DNA of 52,538 bases from an uncultured bacterium (GCA_937998865.1 CALLBR010000025.1:1-52538), one strand, 5' to 3'. Shown: positions 1 to 11,417, counted from the stretch's first letter. Notes: generated by a model from the sequence alone, not told the origin. Numbers and translations are program-made.

Positions 1-155
1 TACCGGAGGGAGTAGAGATGGTAATGCCTGGGGACAATGTGAATTTAAGTGTAGAGTTAATAGCACCTATAGCAATGGAAGAGGGATTGAGATTTGCTAT
101 AAGAGAAGGTGGAAGAACAGTAGGTGCAGGCGTAGTTACAGCTATACTGGAGTAA
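1..155 (+). CDS. tuf: Elongation factor Tu, C-terminal end (partial)
   Basis: Only the last 50 codons are present, read from base 3; the 5' part lies outside the window. The residues [13 protein letters not shown] followed by [17 protein letters not shown] are the conserved EF-Tu domain 3 end, which takes part in binding aminoacyl-tRNA. The gene stops at 153-155 and rpmG begins three bases later, the usual tuf-rpmG-tRNA-secE-nusG order. A second tuf begins at 52431, so this is one of two copies. Confidence 0.95.
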   Translation, partial: PEGVEMVMPGDNVNLSVELIAPIAMEEGLRFAIREGGRTVGAGVVTAILE

Positions 156-158
156 AAA

Positions 159-311
159 ATGAGAGATATAATACTTTTACAATGTACTGAATGTAAGGGA
201 AAAAACTACTCTACAACAAAAAATAAAAAAAATACACCTGATAAATTACAATTAAAAAAATACTGCAAACACTGTAGAAGGCATACTTTACATAAAGAGA
301 CAAAAGCATAA
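159..311 (+). CDS. rpmG: Ribosomal protein L33 (bL33)
   Basis: A 50-residue large-subunit protein too short for many ORF filters. It starts [17 protein letters not shown] and carries two Cys-x2-Cys pairs (QCTEC near residue 9 and YCKHC near residue 36), so it is the zinc-ribbon form of L33. It begins three bases after the tuf stop and ends one base before tRNA-Trp, so it must be cotranscribed with both. There is no strong Shine-Dalgarno in the three-base gap, so translational coupling to tuf is likely. Confidence 0.93.
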   Translation: MRDIILLQCTECKGKNYSTTKNKKNTPDKLQLKKYCKHCRRHTLHKETKA

Positions 312-312
312 T

Positions 313-386
313 AGGCCAGTAGCTCTAACGGCTAGAGCACCGGACTCCAAATCCGGGGGATGGGGGTTCAAATCCCTCCTGGCCTG
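313..386 (+). tRNA. tRNA-Trp (anticodon CCA)
   Basis: A 74-base cloverleaf. The acceptor stem pairs AGGCCAG (313-319) with CTGGCCT (379-385), discriminator G386. The D stem is GCTC/GAGC, the anticodon stem CCGGA/TCCGG with loop CTCCAAA, giving anticodon CCA at 347-349. The T loop is TTCAAAT. The CCA tail is not encoded. It sits between rpmG and secE, a position conserved in many bacteria. Confidence 0.96.
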
Positions 387-410
387 TTTTGATATTTTAG
401 AGGTGATAAA

Positions 411-596
411 ATGATATCAAAGATAAAAAATTTTTTCCAAGAAGTTAAAATTGAAGCTAAAAAAGTGAATTATCCCAAAAAGAATGAAGTTATTGCTTCT
501 ACCTGGGTTGTTATAGTTACAGTTTTTATTATTTCCTTTTTTCTTGGACTTGTAGATTTTATTCTTTCAAGAATTATAAGTTCTTTTATCGGGTGA
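411..596 (+). CDS. secE: Preprotein translocase subunit SecE
   Basis: A 61-residue protein with an amphipathic N-terminal helix (FFQEVKIEAKKVNYPKKNEV) followed by one hydrophobic membrane segment at about residues 31-58, the short SecE layout. It forms the SecYEG channel in the inner membrane with SecY and SecG. An AGGTG Shine-Dalgarno precedes the ATG. It lies directly before nusG, the standard arrangement. Confidence 0.95.
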   Translation: MISKIKNFFQEVKIEAKKVNYPKKNEVIASTWVVIVTVFIISFFLGLVDFILSRIISSFIG

Positions 597-597
597 G

Positions 598-1125
598 ATG
601 ATGTCAAAGCAGTGGTATGTAATACATACGATGGCAGGATTTGAGGAGAGAGTTAAAGCCTCAATTGAGGAAAAGGTCAAAACAAAAGGGCTTGAGCACA
701 AGATATCAAGAATATTGATTCCTACAGAAAAAATTGTGGAAATAAAAGGCAAGAAAAAGAAAGAGATGGAAAAAAAGTTTTATCCTGGCTATATTCTTGT
801 AGAAATGGAGCTTGATGAAGAAGTATGGCATCTCGTACGAACTACTCAAAGGGTAACGGGATTTATAGGCGGCAAAAAGCCTTCTCCTATTCCACAGGAA
901 GAAATTGATATGATTTTGCAACAGCTTGAAAAAGGGAAGGCTCCTCAGGTTAAAACTCATTTTGAAAGGGGCGAGACAGTAAAAATTACAGACGGTCCTT
1001 TTGCCAATTTCACAGGCATTATAGATGAGGTTGAATCAGAGCATGAAAGATTGAGGGTTATGGTAAGTATATTTGGAAGACAAACACCTGTAGAACTTGC
1101 TTTCTCACAGGTTGAAAAGGTTTAA
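598..1125 (+). CDS. nusG: Transcription termination/antitermination protein NusG
   Basis: A 175-residue protein (174 if the second of two tandem ATGs at 601 is used). The NGN domain covers about residues 5-115 (KQWYVIHTMAGFEERV) and the KOW domain residues 122-174 (FERGETVKITDGPFANFTGIIDEV). NusG binds RNA polymerase and links it to Rho or to ribosomal S10. The first ATG is one base after the secE stop, and GGTGAG before it can serve as a Shine-Dalgarno. Confidence 0.97.
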   Translation: MMSKQWYVIHTMAGFEERVKASIEEKVKTKGLEHKISRILIPTEKIVEIKGKKKKEMEKKFYPGYILVEMELDEEVWHLVRTTQRVTGFIGGKKPSPIPQEEIDMILQQLEKGKAPQVKTHFERGETVKITDGPFANFTGIIDEVESEHERLRVMVSIFGRQTPVELAFSQVEKV

Positions 1126-1139
1126 AGGAGGAATAAAAC

Positions 1140-1568
1140 ATGGCTAAAAAAGAAGTTACTGCCCAAGTAAAAGTTGTAATTCCTGCAGGAAAGGCTAATC
1201 CTGCACCTCCCATAGGTCCTGCCTTGGGACCTCATGGAATTAATATTATGGAATTTTGTAAGCAATTCAATGCTCAAACACAATCAATGGGCGACACCTT
1301 AATTCCAGTAGTTTTAACTATTTATAAAGACAGATCTTTTACATTTATCCTAAAAACTCCTCCCACTTCAGAATTAATTAAGAAAGCAGCTGGAATTATT
1401 AAGGGTTCTGGAGCAACAGGAAAAGAAAATGTTGGCTCTTTGACAATGAAGCAAGTAGAAGAAATTGCAAAAACAAAGCTTCCAGATTTAAATACAAAGT
1501 CTTTAGAAGCAGCTATGAAGATGGTTATAGGTACTGCAAAAAGTATGGGTGTTGAAATAAGGGGGTAA
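1140..1568 (+). CDS. rplK: Ribosomal protein L11 (uL11)
   Basis: A 142-residue protein matching L11 along its length, including the proline-rich [23 protein letters not shown]-terminal region and the C-terminal rRNA-binding domain. It forms the GTPase-associated stalk base and is needed for RelA-type stringent sensing. A strong AAAGGAGG Shine-Dalgarno lies before the ATG. It is followed six bases later by rplA. Confidence 0.98.
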   Translation: MAKKEVTAQVKVVIPAGKANPAPPIGPALGPHGINIMEFCKQFNAQTQSMGDTLIPVVLTIYKDRSFTFILKTPPTSELIKKAAGIIKGSGATGKENVGSLTMKQVEEIAKTKLPDLNTKSLEAAMKMVIGTAKSMGVEIRG

Positions 1569-1574
1569 TGACAG

Positions 1575-2261
1575 ATGGGTAAAAAATTACAAGCAGTTTT
1601 AGAAAAGCTTGATTTACAAAGAGAGTATACTCTGCAAGAAGCTGTAGATATTTTGAAAGAGAATAGTTTTGTCAAGTTTGATGAGACTGTTGAACTTTCA
1701 ATAAATTTAGGAATTGATCCAAGAAAGTCAGATCAAGTTGTTAGAAATACAGTTGTTCTTCCACACGGAACAGGCAAGGAAGTTAAAGTGTTAGTTTTTG
1801 CAAAGGGAGAAAAGGAAAAGGAAGCACAAGAAGCAGGTGCTGATTATGTAGGAGCGGAGGATTTAATTGAAAAAATTCAACAAGGTTGGCTTGAATTTGA
1901 TAGGGCTATTGCCACACCTGACATGATGGGACAAGTTGGTAAATTAGGTAAAATCCTTGGTCCCAGAGGACTTATGCCAAACCCAAAGTTAGGAACAGTT
2001 ACTTTTGATGTAGGTAAGGCAGTAAAAGAAGCAAAAGCTGGAAAAATTGAATACAGGAATGATAAAGGTGGAGTAGTTCATGTTCCTATTGGAAAACTCT
2101 CCTTTGATAAAGAAAAGCTTGTTGAAAATGCTATAGCTGTATTGAAGTCTGTAGTAAAGGCAAAACCACCCACATCAAAAGGAAAGTATATTAAAAAAGT
2201 TGTAATGTCTTCAACCATGGGACCTGGATTAAAGATTGATATATCAAAGTTGAAACTATAG
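1575..2261 (+). CDS. rplA: Ribosomal protein L1 (uL1)
   Basis: A 228-residue protein with the L1 signature ([20 protein letters not shown], about residues 118-137). It binds 23S rRNA at the L1 stalk, and in other bacteria represses translation of its own L11-L1 mRNA. The gene ends at 2261 and is followed at once by a small hairpin with a T-run and then the L10 leader, so rplKA and rplJL may be partly uncoupled. Confidence 0.98.
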   Translation: MGKKLQAVLEKLDLQREYTLQEAVDILKENSFVKFDETVELSINLGIDPRKSDQVVRNTVVLPHGTGKEVKVLVFAKGEKEKEAQEAGADYVGAEDLIEKIQQGWLEFDRAIATPDMMGQVGKLGKILGPRGLMPNPKLGTVTFDVGKAVKEAKAGKIEYRNDKGGVVHVPIGKLSFDKEKLVENAIAVLKSVVKAKPPTSKGKYIKKVVMSSTMGPGLKIDISKLKL

Positions 2262-2280
2262 ACAGGCTTTGCCTGTTTTT
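2262..2280 (+). terminator. Terminator-like hairpin after rplA
   Basis: ACAGGC (2262-2267), loop TTT, GCCTGT (2271-2276), with T at 2276-2280. The stem is six base pairs with a three-base loop, so it is weak, but its place exactly at the rplA stop and the five-T tract suggest partial termination between rplKA and rplJL. Confidence 0.5.
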
Positions 2281-2284
2281 AATA

Positions 2285-2393
2285 ATCTGAGACAGCAGGT
2301 GCCTAAAGGCTTAAAGGGCTTGACCGCCTGCCGAGATTAGGGAAAAGAGAGTGTTTCATCCTCATATGCACCTTTGCTGTCCAAGAAAGGAGG
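2285..2393 (+). promoter_or_regulatory. L10-type ribosomal protein leader (rplJL autoregulation)
   Basis: The 138-base gap between rplA and rplJ folds around a long-range stem: CAGC+AGGTGC (2293-2302) pairs with GCACCT+GCTG (2368-2373 and 2376-2379) with a two-T bulge. This closing stem, with enclosed hairpins and a purine-rich GGGAAAAGAGAG segment, matches the known L10(L12)4-binding leader found before rplJ in many bacteria. The stem ends seven bases before the AAAGGAGG Shine-Dalgarno at 2386-2393, so repressor binding could occlude it. The class assignment is by position and the closing stem; no covariance model was run. Confidence 0.75.
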
Positions 2394-2399
2394 TTTATT

Positions 2400-2927
2400 C
2401 TGAGCACCACAAAAGAAACTAAAAAAAAGAGAGTGGAAGAAATTGCTGTAAGGCTATCTAAGGCTAAATCCTTTATACTTACTGATTTTCAAGGACTTAC
2501 TGTGGCTGAGATATCAGAATTAAGACAAAACATGAGAGATTCAGGTTCTGAGTATAAGGTGTGTAAAAATACTCTTTTAAGGATAGCCTTAGGTGACGCT
2601 CCCTTTAAGGAACAATTAAAGGAAGCTTTAAAAGGCTGTACTGGTGTTGTGTTCGGTTATGATGATCCGGTGGTTGCTGTTAAAAAGACAATTGAGTATG
2701 CAGAAAAAAACGAAAAATTTAAACTAAAGTACGGTGTTGTAGAGGGAAAAGTATTTTCACCAAGGGAATTAAAGGAAATTTCCAAATTACCACCTAAGAA
2801 TGTATTATTAGGCATGCTTCTTGGTGGAATGAGTTCTCCTCTTACTAAAATGGCATATGCTATGCAAGCAGTTAATAGCAAACTTCTTTATGCATTAGAA
2901 GCATTAAAAAATAAAAAAGCTGAATAA
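2400..2927 (+). CDS. rplJ: Ribosomal protein L10 (uL10), apparent CTG start
   Basis: L10 anchors L7/L12 dimers to the ribosomal stalk. The first conventional start, GTG at 2433, gives 164 residues ([21 protein letters not shown]) and lacks a Shine-Dalgarno. The open frame continues upstream as [11 protein letters not shown] to a CTG at 2400, six bases after a perfect AAAGGAGG (2386-2393). That gives 175 residues and restores an N-terminal helix of the length usual for bacterial L10, so I chose CTG. ATT at 2397 is an alternative but is only three bases from the Shine-Dalgarno. A C-for-A base error at the start is also possible. Confidence 0.85.
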   Translation: MSTTKETKKKRVEEIAVRLSKAKSFILTDFQGLTVAEISELRQNMRDSGSEYKVCKNTLLRIALGDAPFKEQLKEALKGCTGVVFGYDDPVVAVKKTIEYAEKNEKFKLKYGVVEGKVFSPRELKEISKLPPKNVLLGMLLGGMSSPLTKMAYAMQAVNSKLLYALEALKNKKAE

Positions 2928-2941
2928 AAGGGAGGAAAAGG

Positions 2942-3331
2942 ATGGCAATTACAAAGGAACAAGTCTTTGAATTTTTTGACAATCTTACTATTTTGGAACT
3001 TAGCCAATTTATTAAGGAATTTGAAGAAAGATATGGAGTTACAGCAGCACCTCCAGTGGCAGTTGCAGCAGCAGTGGCAGCTCCCGTAGCAGGAGCAGCA
3101 GCTCCCGCAGCAGAGGAGAAAACAAGTTTTGATGTTATTCTTAAGGCAGCAGGAGATAAAAAAATTCAGGTAATAAAGGTAGTTAGAGAGTTAACAGGTC
3201 TTGGTCTTAAGGAGGCTAAGGATTTAGTAGATGGTGCTCCAAAACCAGTAAAGACTGGTGTATCTAAGGAGGAAGCAGAGACAATTAAAGCAAAACTCGA
3301 AGCTGAAGGTGCCACAGTAGAATTGCAGTAA
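2942..3331 (+). CDS. rplL: Ribosomal protein L7/L12 (bL12)
   Basis: A 129-residue stalk protein. The N-terminal dimerisation helices (residues 1-35) are followed by an Ala/Pro/Val-rich hinge (about 36-58) and the C-terminal factor-binding domain with [16 protein letters not shown]. It recruits EF-Tu, EF-G and IF2. A GGGAGG Shine-Dalgarno precedes the ATG, 14 bases after rplJ. rpoB follows after 34 bases with no terminator seen. Confidence 0.98.
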   Translation: MAITKEQVFEFFDNLTILELSQFIKEFEERYGVTAAPPVAVAAAVAAPVAGAAAPAAEEKTSFDVILKAAGDKKIQVIKVVRELTGLGLKEAKDLVDGAPKPVKTGVSKEEAETIKAKLEAEGATVELQ

Positions 3332-3365
3332 TTTTATTTAATAACTTTTTGAGAGAAGGAGAACC

Positions 3366-6300
3366 ATGATAAAGCACCTAAGAGAGAGAATAAACTTTGG
3401 AAAGGTACCTCCACTTGTGGAGGTACCTTATCTTCTTGAATTTCAAAAGAAATCTTTTGAAAGTTTTCTTCAAAAAGATGTTCATCCTTATGACAGACAA
3501 GATGTAGGCTTGCAAGCAGCATTAAAGAGTGTATTCCCCATAAGTGATTACAATGGAACAACAACTATTGAATTTCTATACTATACAGTGGGTGAGCCTA
3601 AATTAACTCCTTACGAGTGCATGGTGAAAGGACTTACCTATTCTGTTCCAATAAAAATGAAGGTAAGGCTTAATATTTGGGATAAAGACGAGGAAGGGAA
3701 AAAATTTCTTAAGGAATCTAGAGAACAGGAAGTTTTCCTTGGTGATCTTCCTATGATGACTGAAACAGGAAGTTTTATCATAAACGGAGTGGAAAGGGTA
3801 ATAGTAAGCCAGCTTCATCGTTCTCCCGGCGTTTATTTTGCTCCTGATAAGGGAAAAAGTAGGATAAGCGGTAGATTCTTATATGCTGCAAGAGTTATAC
3901 CTGTAAGAGGTTCCTGGCTTGATTTTGAGTTCGACTCTAAAGATCTTCTTTATGTAAGAATTGATAAAAGGAAAAAACTCCCTGCTACCATAGTTTTAAA
4001 AGCTTTGGGTTACAATAATGAAGATCTTCTCAAGATGTTTTATCCAATCGAAGAGATCAACATTAAAGATGAAAACACTTATACAAGGGTTGTAAGCGAT
4101 ATTCTTGCCGGAATAAGAACAAAAACAGATATATATAGTCCAGATGGGAAGGACTTGATTGTTAAAGAAGGTAGTAAAATTAGTAAATATGCTCTCAAAA
4201 AAATGAAAGAGCTTGGGATAAAGGAAATACCCATATCTAAGAGCGAGATCATTGGACGTATAACACTTTCAGATATAGTAGATCCTCAAACAGGTGAAGT
4301 AATTATTGATAGCAATAAAGAGATAACTGAGGAGGTATTCCATAGAATACTAGCTGCTAAAATAGATAAATTACAACTCCTTTTCATTGACAATGTTAAC
4401 TATCTTCCTTCATTGAGAGAAACTCTCATGACTGATAAGGTGGAGAATAAATCTCAAGCTTTAAGGGAAATTTATAAAAAACTAAGACCAGGAGAGCCAT
4501 CAACAGAGGAAGCTGCAGAGGAATTGTTTTACGGACTGTTTTTTGATCCAAAGAGGTATGATCTTTCTGTTGTGGGGAGATTAAAATTAAATCAAAAACT
4601 TGGTCTTGATATTCCTCTTGAAGTAAGGGTTCTTACAGATAGAGATATCATAGAGATTGTTAAATATTTACTGCTTCTTAGAACTGGAAAAGGTGAGGTA
4701 GATGACATAGATCATCTTGGTAACAGAAGAGTTAGAGGAGTTGGAGAACTTTTAGAGAATCAATTTAGAATTGGTCTTGTAAGAATGGAAAGAGCAATTA
4801 GGGAAAAAATGACCATCACTGAAATAGAAAATGCCATGCCTCATGATCTTATAAATACAAAACCAGTTATGGCAGCTGTTAAGGAATTTTTCAGTTCAAG
4901 CCAGCTGAGTCAGTTTATGGATCAAACGAATCCTTTAAGTGAAATAACCCATAAAAGAAGGCTTAGTGCCCTGGGTCCTGGTGGTTTAACAAGGGAGAGA
5001 GCTGGATTTGAAGTAAGAGATGTCCACCCCACTCATTATGGTAGAATTTGTCCAATTGAGACTCCCGAAGGTCCTAATATAGGCTTGATAACATCTCTTG
5101 CCTCCTATTCGAGAATCAATGATTATGGTTTTATTGAATCACCTTATAGAAAAGTTATAGAGGGAAGAGTCACTAATGAAGTTGTTTACCTAAGTGCTTT
5201 GGAAAGTGAAAATTACATTATAGCAGAGGCTACTACACCCTTAGATGAAAAGGGAAATATTATTGGAGATACAGTATCTGCCAGAGTGAAGGGTGATTTT
5301 AAAATGGTATCCCCTCAAGAAGTACAGTACATGGATGTATCTCCTAAGCAGATAGTTAGCGTTTCTGCTTCTCTCATACCTTTCTTAGAAAATGACGATG
5401 CCAATAGAGCTTTGATGGGTTCTAACATGCAAAGACAGGCAGTACCTCTTGTACAAACAGAAGCACCTATTGTGGGAACAGGTATGGAACTTTATGCAGC
5501 CAGGGATTCTGGTTGGTTAGTGGTAGCTAAAAGAGCTGGAGTAGTAGAGTCTGTGGATGCCACAAGAATAGTGGTAAGAGTTACAGAGGAAGGCGGTGGA
5601 GTTGATATTTATAAGTTGATTAAATTTCGTAAATCAAATCAAGGAACCTGCATGAATCAAAAACCCTTAGTAAAAGTTGGTCAAATTGTCCAGAGGGGTA
5701 CTATTCTTGCTGATGGTCCATCAATGGATAAAGGTGAACTGGCTTTAGGGAGAAATGTATTTGTTGCTTTTATGCCTTGGGGAGGCTATAACTTTGAGGA
5801 TGCTATTTTAATTAGCGAAAGACTCGTTAAGGAAGATGTATATACTTCCATTCACATTGACGAATTTGATATCGAATGCAGAGATACGAAGTTAGGACCA
5901 GAGGAGATAACGAGAGAGATTCCAAATGTAAGTGAAGAATTACTTAAAAATTTAGACGAAGATGGAATAGTTAGAATTGGAGCAAAAGTTAAAGCAGGAG
6001 ACATTTTAGTAGGTAAGGTTACTCCAAAGGGTGAGAGAGTTTTAACTCCTGAAGAAAAGCTTCTCTATGCTATTTTCGGAGAGAAAGCAGAGGACGTAAA
6101 AGAGAGTTGCTTATATGTTCCTCCAGGCATTGAGGGAGTTGTTATAGATGTAAAAATTTTGACAAGAAAAGGGAAAGAGAAAAATAATCGAGCAAAACTC
6201 ATAGAAGAAGAAGAGATAAGATTAATCGAAAGAGATAGAGATGATGAAATTAGAATTCTTAAAGAAACAAAGGCAAGCAGAATAAGAAAAATTTTAAAGG

Positions 6301-7304
6301 ATAAAGTTGTCCTGGAGGAAATAAAAGATTCTAAGACTGGTAAGATTCTTTGTAAAAAAGGGGATAAACTTTCTGAAAAAGTTATTAATATCCTTGATGT
6401 AAATCAATTAATGAAAATCAAAGTAGATGATCCTGATGTTAAAGCAGAGATTAATAGAGTTAACAGGGAAGTAGAGCAGAGCATAAAACAAATTTTTGCT
6501 AAATACAATGAGAGGATTGACAGGATTAAAAAGGGAGATGAACTTCCAGCTGGTGTAAACCAAATTGTTAAGGTTTATATTGCTATGAAAAGAAAGATTC
6601 AGGTTGGTGATAAAATGGCAGGAAGGCATGGAAATAAAGGTGTGGTATCAATGATTTTACCAGAGGAAGATATGCCTTTTTTGGAAGACGGAACACCTGT
6701 TGATATAGTTCTCAATCCCCTTGGTGTTCCCTCCAGAATGAATGTGGGGCAGATTCTGGAGACACATTTAGGTTTAGCTGCAAAAGCTTTGGGATTTTAC
6801 GTGTCAAGCCCGGTATTTGAGGGTGCTAAAGAGACAGAAATAAAAGAATTACTTAAAAAAGCAGGTGTCTCTCCATCAGGTCAGGTAACTCTCTATGATG
6901 GTAGAACAGGTGAACCCTTTGAGAGACCTGTAACAGTTGGTTACATGTATATGCTAAAACTTCATCATCTTGTGGCTGATAAGATACATGCTCGTTCTAT
7001 AGGTCCTTACTCACTTGTAACACAACAACCACTGGGTGGTAAAGCTCAGTTTGGAGGACAGAGATTAGGTGAAATGGAAGTTTGGGCGCTTGAGGCTTAT
7101 GGAGCTGCCTATACCTTACAAGAATTTTTAACAGTAAAGAGTGATGACATAACTGGCAGAACAAGAATGTATGAAGCTATTGTTAAGGGCCATCCTGTTC
7201 TTGAATCAGGTGTTCCTGAATCATTCAATGTCTTAATAAAAGAACTCCAAAGTCTCTGCCTTGATGTAGAGCTTTTGGAGAAAAAGAGGAAAATGGGAGG
7301 ATAA
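3366..7304 (+). CDS. rpoB: RNA polymerase subunit beta
   Basis: A 1312-residue beta subunit. The rifampicin pocket reads [20 protein letters not shown] and then [20 protein letters not shown], the wild-type-like sequence. [10 protein letters not shown]-type ([19 protein letters not shown]), [10 protein letters not shown] and the C-terminal clamp segment are all present. AAGGAG before the ATG at 3366 sets the start. rpoC starts three bases after the stop. A perfect inverted repeat lies at codons 13-22 (see 3402-3429). Confidence 0.99.
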   Translation: MIKHLRERINFGKVPPLVEVPYLLEFQKKSFESFLQKDVHPYDRQDVGLQAALKSVFPISDYNGTTTIEFLYYTVGEPKLTPYECMVKGLTYSVPIKMKVRLNIWDKDEEGKKFLKESREQEVFLGDLPMMTETGSFIINGVERVIVSQLHRSPGVYFAPDKGKSRISGRFLYAARVIPVRGSWLDFEFDSKDLLYVRIDKRKKLPATIVLKALGYNNEDLLKMFYPIEEINIKDENTYTRVVSDILAGIRTKTDIYSPDGKDLIVKEGSKISKYALKKMKELGIKEIPISKSEIIGRITLSDIVDPQTGEVIIDSNKEITEEVFHRILAAKIDKLQLLFIDNVNYLPSLRETLMTDKVENKSQALREIYKKLRPGEPSTEEAAEELFYGLFFDPKRYDLSVVGRLKLNQKLGLDIPLEVRVLTDRDIIEIVKYLLLLRTGKGEVDDIDHLGNRRVRGVGELLENQFRIGLVRMERAIREKMTITEIENAMPHDLINTKPVMAAVKEFFSSSQLSQFMDQTNPLSEITHKRRLSALGPGGLTRERAGFEVRDVHPTHYGRICPIETPEGPNIGLITSLASYSRINDYGFIESPYRKVIEGRVTNEVVYLSALESENYIIAEATTPLDEKGNIIGDTVSARVKGDFKMVSPQEVQYMDVSPKQIVSVSASLIPFLENDDANRALMGSNMQRQAVPLVQTEAPIVGTGMELYAARDSGWLVVAKRAGVVESVDATRIVVRVTEEGGGVDIYKLIKFRKSNQGTCMNQKPLVKVGQIVQRGTILADGPSMDKGELALGRNVFVAFMPWGGYNFEDAILISERLVKEDVYTSIHIDEFDIECRDTKLGPEEITREIPNVSEELLKNLDEDGIVRIGAKVKAGDILVGKVTPKGERVLTPEEKLLYAIFGEKAEDVKESCLYVPPGIEGVVIDVKILTRKGKEKNNRAKLIEEEEIRLIERDRDDEIRILKETKASRIRKILKDKVVLEEIKDSKTGKILCKKGDKLSEKVINILDVNQLMKIKVDDPDVKAEINRVNREVEQSIKQIFAKYNERIDRIKKGDELPAGVNQIVKVYIAMKRKIQVGDKMAGRHGNKGVVSMILPEEDMPFLEDGTPVDIVLNPLGVPSRMNVGQILETHLGLAAKALGFYVSSPVFEGAKETEIKELLKKAGVSPSGQVTLYDGRTGEPFERPVTVGYMYMLKLHHLVADKIHARSIGPYSLVTQQPLGGKAQFGGQRLGEMEVWALEAYGAAYTLQEFLTVKSDDITGRTRMYEAIVKGHPVLESGVPESFNVLIKELQSLCLDVELLEKKRKMGG
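3402..3429 (+). repeat. Perfect 13-bp inverted repeat inside the rpoB 5' coding region
   Basis: AAGGTACCTCCAC (3402-3414), two T, then GTGGAGGTACCTT (3417-3429). In RNA this makes a 12-bp stem capped by a CUUG tetraloop, 36 bases into the rpoB coding sequence. It encodes [10 protein letters not shown], a region conserved in beta, so coding constraint contributes. No T-run follows, so it is not a terminator. It could affect ribosome loading or act as a processing site. Confidence 0.7.
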
Positions 7305-7307
7305 ACC

Positions 7308-10300
7308 TTGACAGAGGATATTTATTCACTTTTTCAAAGACCTAAGAGTCAAAGGGAATTTGATGCAATAAGGATAAAACTTGCCTCTCCAGAAAAGGTA
7401 AGAGAATGGTCCTTTGGAGAGGTCAAAAAGCCAGAGACTATTAACTATCGAACCTTCAAACCAGAGCCTGATGGACTTTTCTGTGCCAGGATTTTTGGTC
7501 CTGTTAAGGATTGGGAATGTCTTTGTGGAAAATATAAAAGGATGAAGCATAAGGGTGTTATTTGCGATAAATGTGGAGTTGAGGTCATACAGGCTAAAGT
7601 GAGACGTGAGAGAATGGGACACATAGAGCTTGCTGCACCTGTTGCTCACATATGGTTTGTAAGAGGTGTACCAAGCAAGATGGGCCTATTACTTGATTTA
7701 TCTGTCAGACAATTGGAAAAAGTTATTTACTATGAAGACTATATAGTAATAGATCCTGGAGAAACTCCTCTTAAAGAAAAGGACATATTAACCGAGGAGG
7801 AGTACAAGAAAAAGTTAGCAGAGTATGGTCTTAAATTTAAAGTAGGAATGGGAGCGGAGGCTATAAGAGAACTTCTCAAAAAGATAAATTTAGAGGAACT
7901 TGCTAAGGAGCTCAAGGAAAAAATTGAGGCAGCAACCTCTACTGGTATAAAGAGAAAATTGACTAAAAGACTTAAAGTTGTAGAGGCTTTTAAACAGTCT
8001 GGTAATAGACCAGAGTGGATGATTCTTGATATTATTCCAGTCATACCCCCAGAATTAAGACCTCTTGTTCCTTTAGATGGAGGTAGATTTGCTTCATCAG
8101 ATTTAAATGATCTTTACAGAAGAGTAATTAATAGAAATAATCGTCTCAAAAGATTAATGGAACTAAAAGCTCCCAGCGTAATTATTAGAAATGAAAAAAG
8201 AATGCTTCAAGAGGCAGTAGATACTCTCTTTGACAATACTAAACGCTCTAAAGCTCTAAAAGCAGGTAGCCGCAGACCTCTTAAATCTCTCAGCGATATG
8301 ATTAAAGGAAAGCAAGGAAGGTTTAGACAAAATCTTCTAGGTAAAAGAGTGGATTATTCGGGAAGATCAGTTATAGTGGTAGGACCAGAGCTTAACATGA
8401 ATCAATGCGGTTTGCCTAAAACAATGGCATTAGAATTGTTCAAACCTTTTGTTTTCAATAAATTAGAAGAGAAAGGTTATGCTACAACTATAAAACAAGC
8501 AAAAAGACTTGTAGAGCAAGAAAAACCTGAAGTCTGGGATGCCCTTGAAGAGGTTATTGATGAACATCCTGTTCTTCTAAACAGAGCTCCTACCCTTCAT
8601 AGACTTGGCATTCAAGCTTTCGATCCAGTTTTAGTGGAAGGAAAGGCTATAAAACTTCATCCTCTTGTTTGCACAGCTTTTAATGCTGATTTTGACGGTG
8701 ACCAAATGGCAGTGCATGTACCCCTTTCTTATGAGGCACAGATTGAAGCAAGAGTTCTTATGATGTCTGTAGGAAATCTTCTGTCACCCGCTAATGGAAA
8801 ACCTATTGTAGTGCCAACTCAAGATATGGTCTTGGGGATATACTATCTTACAAAAAAGAAGATGAATGCTAAAGGAGCAGGGAAAATTTTTGCTGATCCA
8901 GAGGAGGTTATTCTTGCCTATCAAAGTGGTGTAGTAGAAAAACATGCACCAATTAAGGTAAGAATAAATGGTCAAATGGTAGATACCACTGTGGGTAGAG
9001 TTCTTTTCATGGAGATTCTGCCAAAAGATATACCTTTTGAAATGATTAACAAAGAATTCACAAAGAAAGAATTGGGGAAGTTAATTGATTATATTCATAC
9101 CAACTATGGTAAAAGGCAAACAGTTCAATTTTTAAATAAGATAGAAAAATTAGGTTTCGAAATAGCTACGCAGTCAGGAATTTCCATATGTATTGATGAC
9201 ATGCATATTCCCTCTAGGAAGGCTGAATTAATTAAAGAAGCAGAAGCACAAGTTATGGAAGTTCAGAGACAATATGCAGAAGGTTTGATAACGCAAGGTG
9301 AAAGATATAACAAAGTAATTGATATTTGGGCTAATGTTACAGAAAAAGTAGCTGATGAAATGATGAAAGAACTGGGAGCAGAAGAGGGTAAAAACTTAAC
9401 ACCAGAAGAATTAGCTGAGAGGAGATCTTTTAATAGCATATTTATGATGGCTGACTCAGGTGCAAGAGGTAGTATTGCTCAAATAAGACAGCTTGCAGGA
9501 ATGAGAGGACTTATGGCAAAGCCATCAGGTGAAATCATTGAAACACCAATTACTGCTAATTTTAGAGAAGGATTAACACCTTTGCAATATTTTATATCTA
9601 CTCATGGTGCAAGAAAAGGTTTAGCAGATACTGCTCTAAAAACAGCCAACGCTGGTTATCTTACAAGAAGACTTGTTGATGTTGCCCAAGATATTATTCT
9701 TACAGAAAAAGACTGCGGCACTAAGGATGGGATTTATATTACCTCTCTTATTGAAGGTGGAGAAATTGTAATGCCTCTTGAGGAGAGAATTTATGGTAGA
9801 ACATTAGCAGAGGACATTAAAGATCCTCTTACAGGTGAAATGATTGCAAAGAAAAATAGTCTCATAGATCAAAATTTAGCTAAGAAAATCATAGAATCTG
9901 GAATCGATAGAGTGAAAATTCGTTCTGTTTTAACATGCAGATCAAAATATGGAGCATGTGCAAAATGTTATGGGATGGATCTTGCAAGAGGTGAACCTGT
10001 AGAGATAGGTGAAGCTATAGGAGTAATTGCAGCGCAATCAATAGGAGAGCCTGGAACACAGCTTACCATGAGAACCTTCCACATAGGTGGTGCAGCAACA
10101 AAAATAGTTGAGCAGGCAGTTCTTGAAGCTAAGAGTTCTGGAACAGTGAAATTCAAGAATATTCATTACGTAGAGAGGAAAGATGGTTCATTAATAGTCT
10201 TAAATAGAAACGCTGTTATAGTAATAGTTGATTCTACAGGTAGAGAGAGAGAAAAGTATACACTTGTATACGGGGCAAAAATTCTTGTAAAAGAAGGCTC

Positions 10301-11417
10301 CAAAGTAGAGGCAGGACAAAGATTAGCTGAATGGGATGCCTACACAACTCCAATTATAACCGAGATAGGTGGTAAAATTGCTCTTGGAGATCTTTTAGAG
10401 GGAGTTACCTTTAAAGAGGAAACTGATCCTACTACAGGGCTTTCCCATAAGATTATAATTGATTATCCAGCAACTTATAGACCAAGAGTTACTATCAAAG
10501 ATGCAGAAGGAAAAACAGCTAAACTTCCCTCAGGTGCTCCTGCCAGATATCTTTTGCCTGCAGGTGCTATTTTAGTTATTGACAAAGGAGATGAGGTAGA
10601 AGCAGGAGATATTCTTGCAAAAATTCCAAGAGAAACAATAAAGACAAAGGATATTACTGGAGGACTACCAAGAGTAGCTGAACTATTTGAGGCAAGAAGA
10701 CCGAAAGAAGCTGCAATAGTAAGTGAGATAGACGGCATAGTTGAATTAAAAGGAGTTCAAAAGGGCTCAAGAGTAATTATTGTGAGAGGAGCTGATGAAA
10801 CAAGGGAATACATTATTCCAAAAGGAAAACATGTAATTGTCCATGATGGAGATTGGATAAAAGCAGGAGAGCCACTAATTGATGGTTCTATAAATCCTCA
10901 TAGTATTCTTGATATCTTGGGACCTACAGAATTGCAAAGATATCTTGTGGATGAAATACAGAAAGTTTACAGACTACAGGGTGTTTCTATTCATGACAAA
11001 CACATTGAAGTAATTGTAAGACAAATGATGAAGAAAGTAAGGATTGAAGACCCTGGCGATACTAATTTCTTGATAGGAGATGAGATTGATAGAGCGGTAT
11101 TCATAGAGGAGAATGAAAAAGTAGTCTCTCGTGGCGGAAGACCTGCTCAAGGTAAACCACTCTTGTTAGGCATTACAAAGGCAGCATTATCAACAGAATC
11201 GTGGGTTTCAGCAGCCTCTTTCCAGGAAACAACAAGAGTACTTACAGATGCGGCAATTGAGGGTAAAATTGATGATCTTAAAGGTTTAAAAGAAAATGTT
11301 ATTATGGGAAGAATAATCCCTGCTGGAACAGGTGCTCCTGCTTATAAGGACACTCTTATAAAAGGTGATTTTTACAAAATGCAAATAGAGAGCATAACTG
11401 AAGAATCCTTAGAGTGA
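7308..11417 (+). CDS. rpoC: RNA polymerase subunit beta'
   Basis: A 1369-residue beta' subunit. The N-terminal zinc site uses C71, C73, C86 and C89 ([19 protein letters not shown]). The catalytic loop [12 protein letters not shown] lies near residue 460. A second zinc site is formed around [11 protein letters not shown]. The start is TTG at 7308, after GGGAGG at 7295-7300, giving [20 protein letters not shown]. The stop at 11415-11417 overlaps the GTG of the next gene. Confidence 0.99.
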   Translation: MTEDIYSLFQRPKSQREFDAIRIKLASPEKVREWSFGEVKKPETINYRTFKPEPDGLFCARIFGPVKDWECLCGKYKRMKHKGVICDKCGVEVIQAKVRRERMGHIELAAPVAHIWFVRGVPSKMGLLLDLSVRQLEKVIYYEDYIVIDPGETPLKEKDILTEEEYKKKLAEYGLKFKVGMGAEAIRELLKKINLEELAKELKEKIEAATSTGIKRKLTKRLKVVEAFKQSGNRPEWMILDIIPVIPPELRPLVPLDGGRFASSDLNDLYRRVINRNNRLKRLMELKAPSVIIRNEKRMLQEAVDTLFDNTKRSKALKAGSRRPLKSLSDMIKGKQGRFRQNLLGKRVDYSGRSVIVVGPELNMNQCGLPKTMALELFKPFVFNKLEEKGYATTIKQAKRLVEQEKPEVWDALEEVIDEHPVLLNRAPTLHRLGIQAFDPVLVEGKAIKLHPLVCTAFNADFDGDQMAVHVPLSYEAQIEARVLMMSVGNLLSPANGKPIVVPTQDMVLGIYYLTKKKMNAKGAGKIFADPEEVILAYQSGVVEKHAPIKVRINGQMVDTTVGRVLFMEILPKDIPFEMINKEFTKKELGKLIDYIHTNYGKRQTVQFLNKIEKLGFEIATQSGISICIDDMHIPSRKAELIKEAEAQVMEVQRQYAEGLITQGERYNKVIDIWANVTEKVADEMMKELGAEEGKNLTPEELAERRSFNSIFMMADSGARGSIAQIRQLAGMRGLMAKPSGEIIETPITANFREGLTPLQYFISTHGARKGLADTALKTANAGYLTRRLVDVAQDIILTEKDCGTKDGIYITSLIEGGEIVMPLEERIYGRTLAEDIKDPLTGEMIAKKNSLIDQNLAKKIIESGIDRVKIRSVLTCRSKYGACAKCYGMDLARGEPVEIGEAIGVIAAQSIGEPGTQLTMRTFHIGGAATKIVEQAVLEAKSSGTVKFKNIHYVERKDGSLIVLNRNAVIVIVDSTGREREKYTLVYGAKILVKEGSKVEAGQRLAEWDAYTTPIITEIGGKIALGDLLEGVTFKEETDPTTGLSHKIIIDYPATYRPRVTIKDAEGKTAKLPSGAPARYLLPAGAILVIDKGDEVEAGDILAKIPRETIKTKDITGGLPRVAELFEARRPKEAAIVSEIDGIVELKGVQKGSRVIIVRGADETREYIIPKGKHVIVHDGDWIKAGEPLIDGSINPHSILDILGPTELQRYLVDEIQKVYRLQGVSIHDKHIEVIVRQMMKKVRIEDPGDTNFLIGDEIDRAVFIEENEKVVSRGGRPAQGKPLLLGITKAALSTESWVSAASFQETTRVLTDAAIEGKIDDLKGLKENVIMGRIIPAGTGAPAYKDTLIKGDFYKMQIESITEESLE

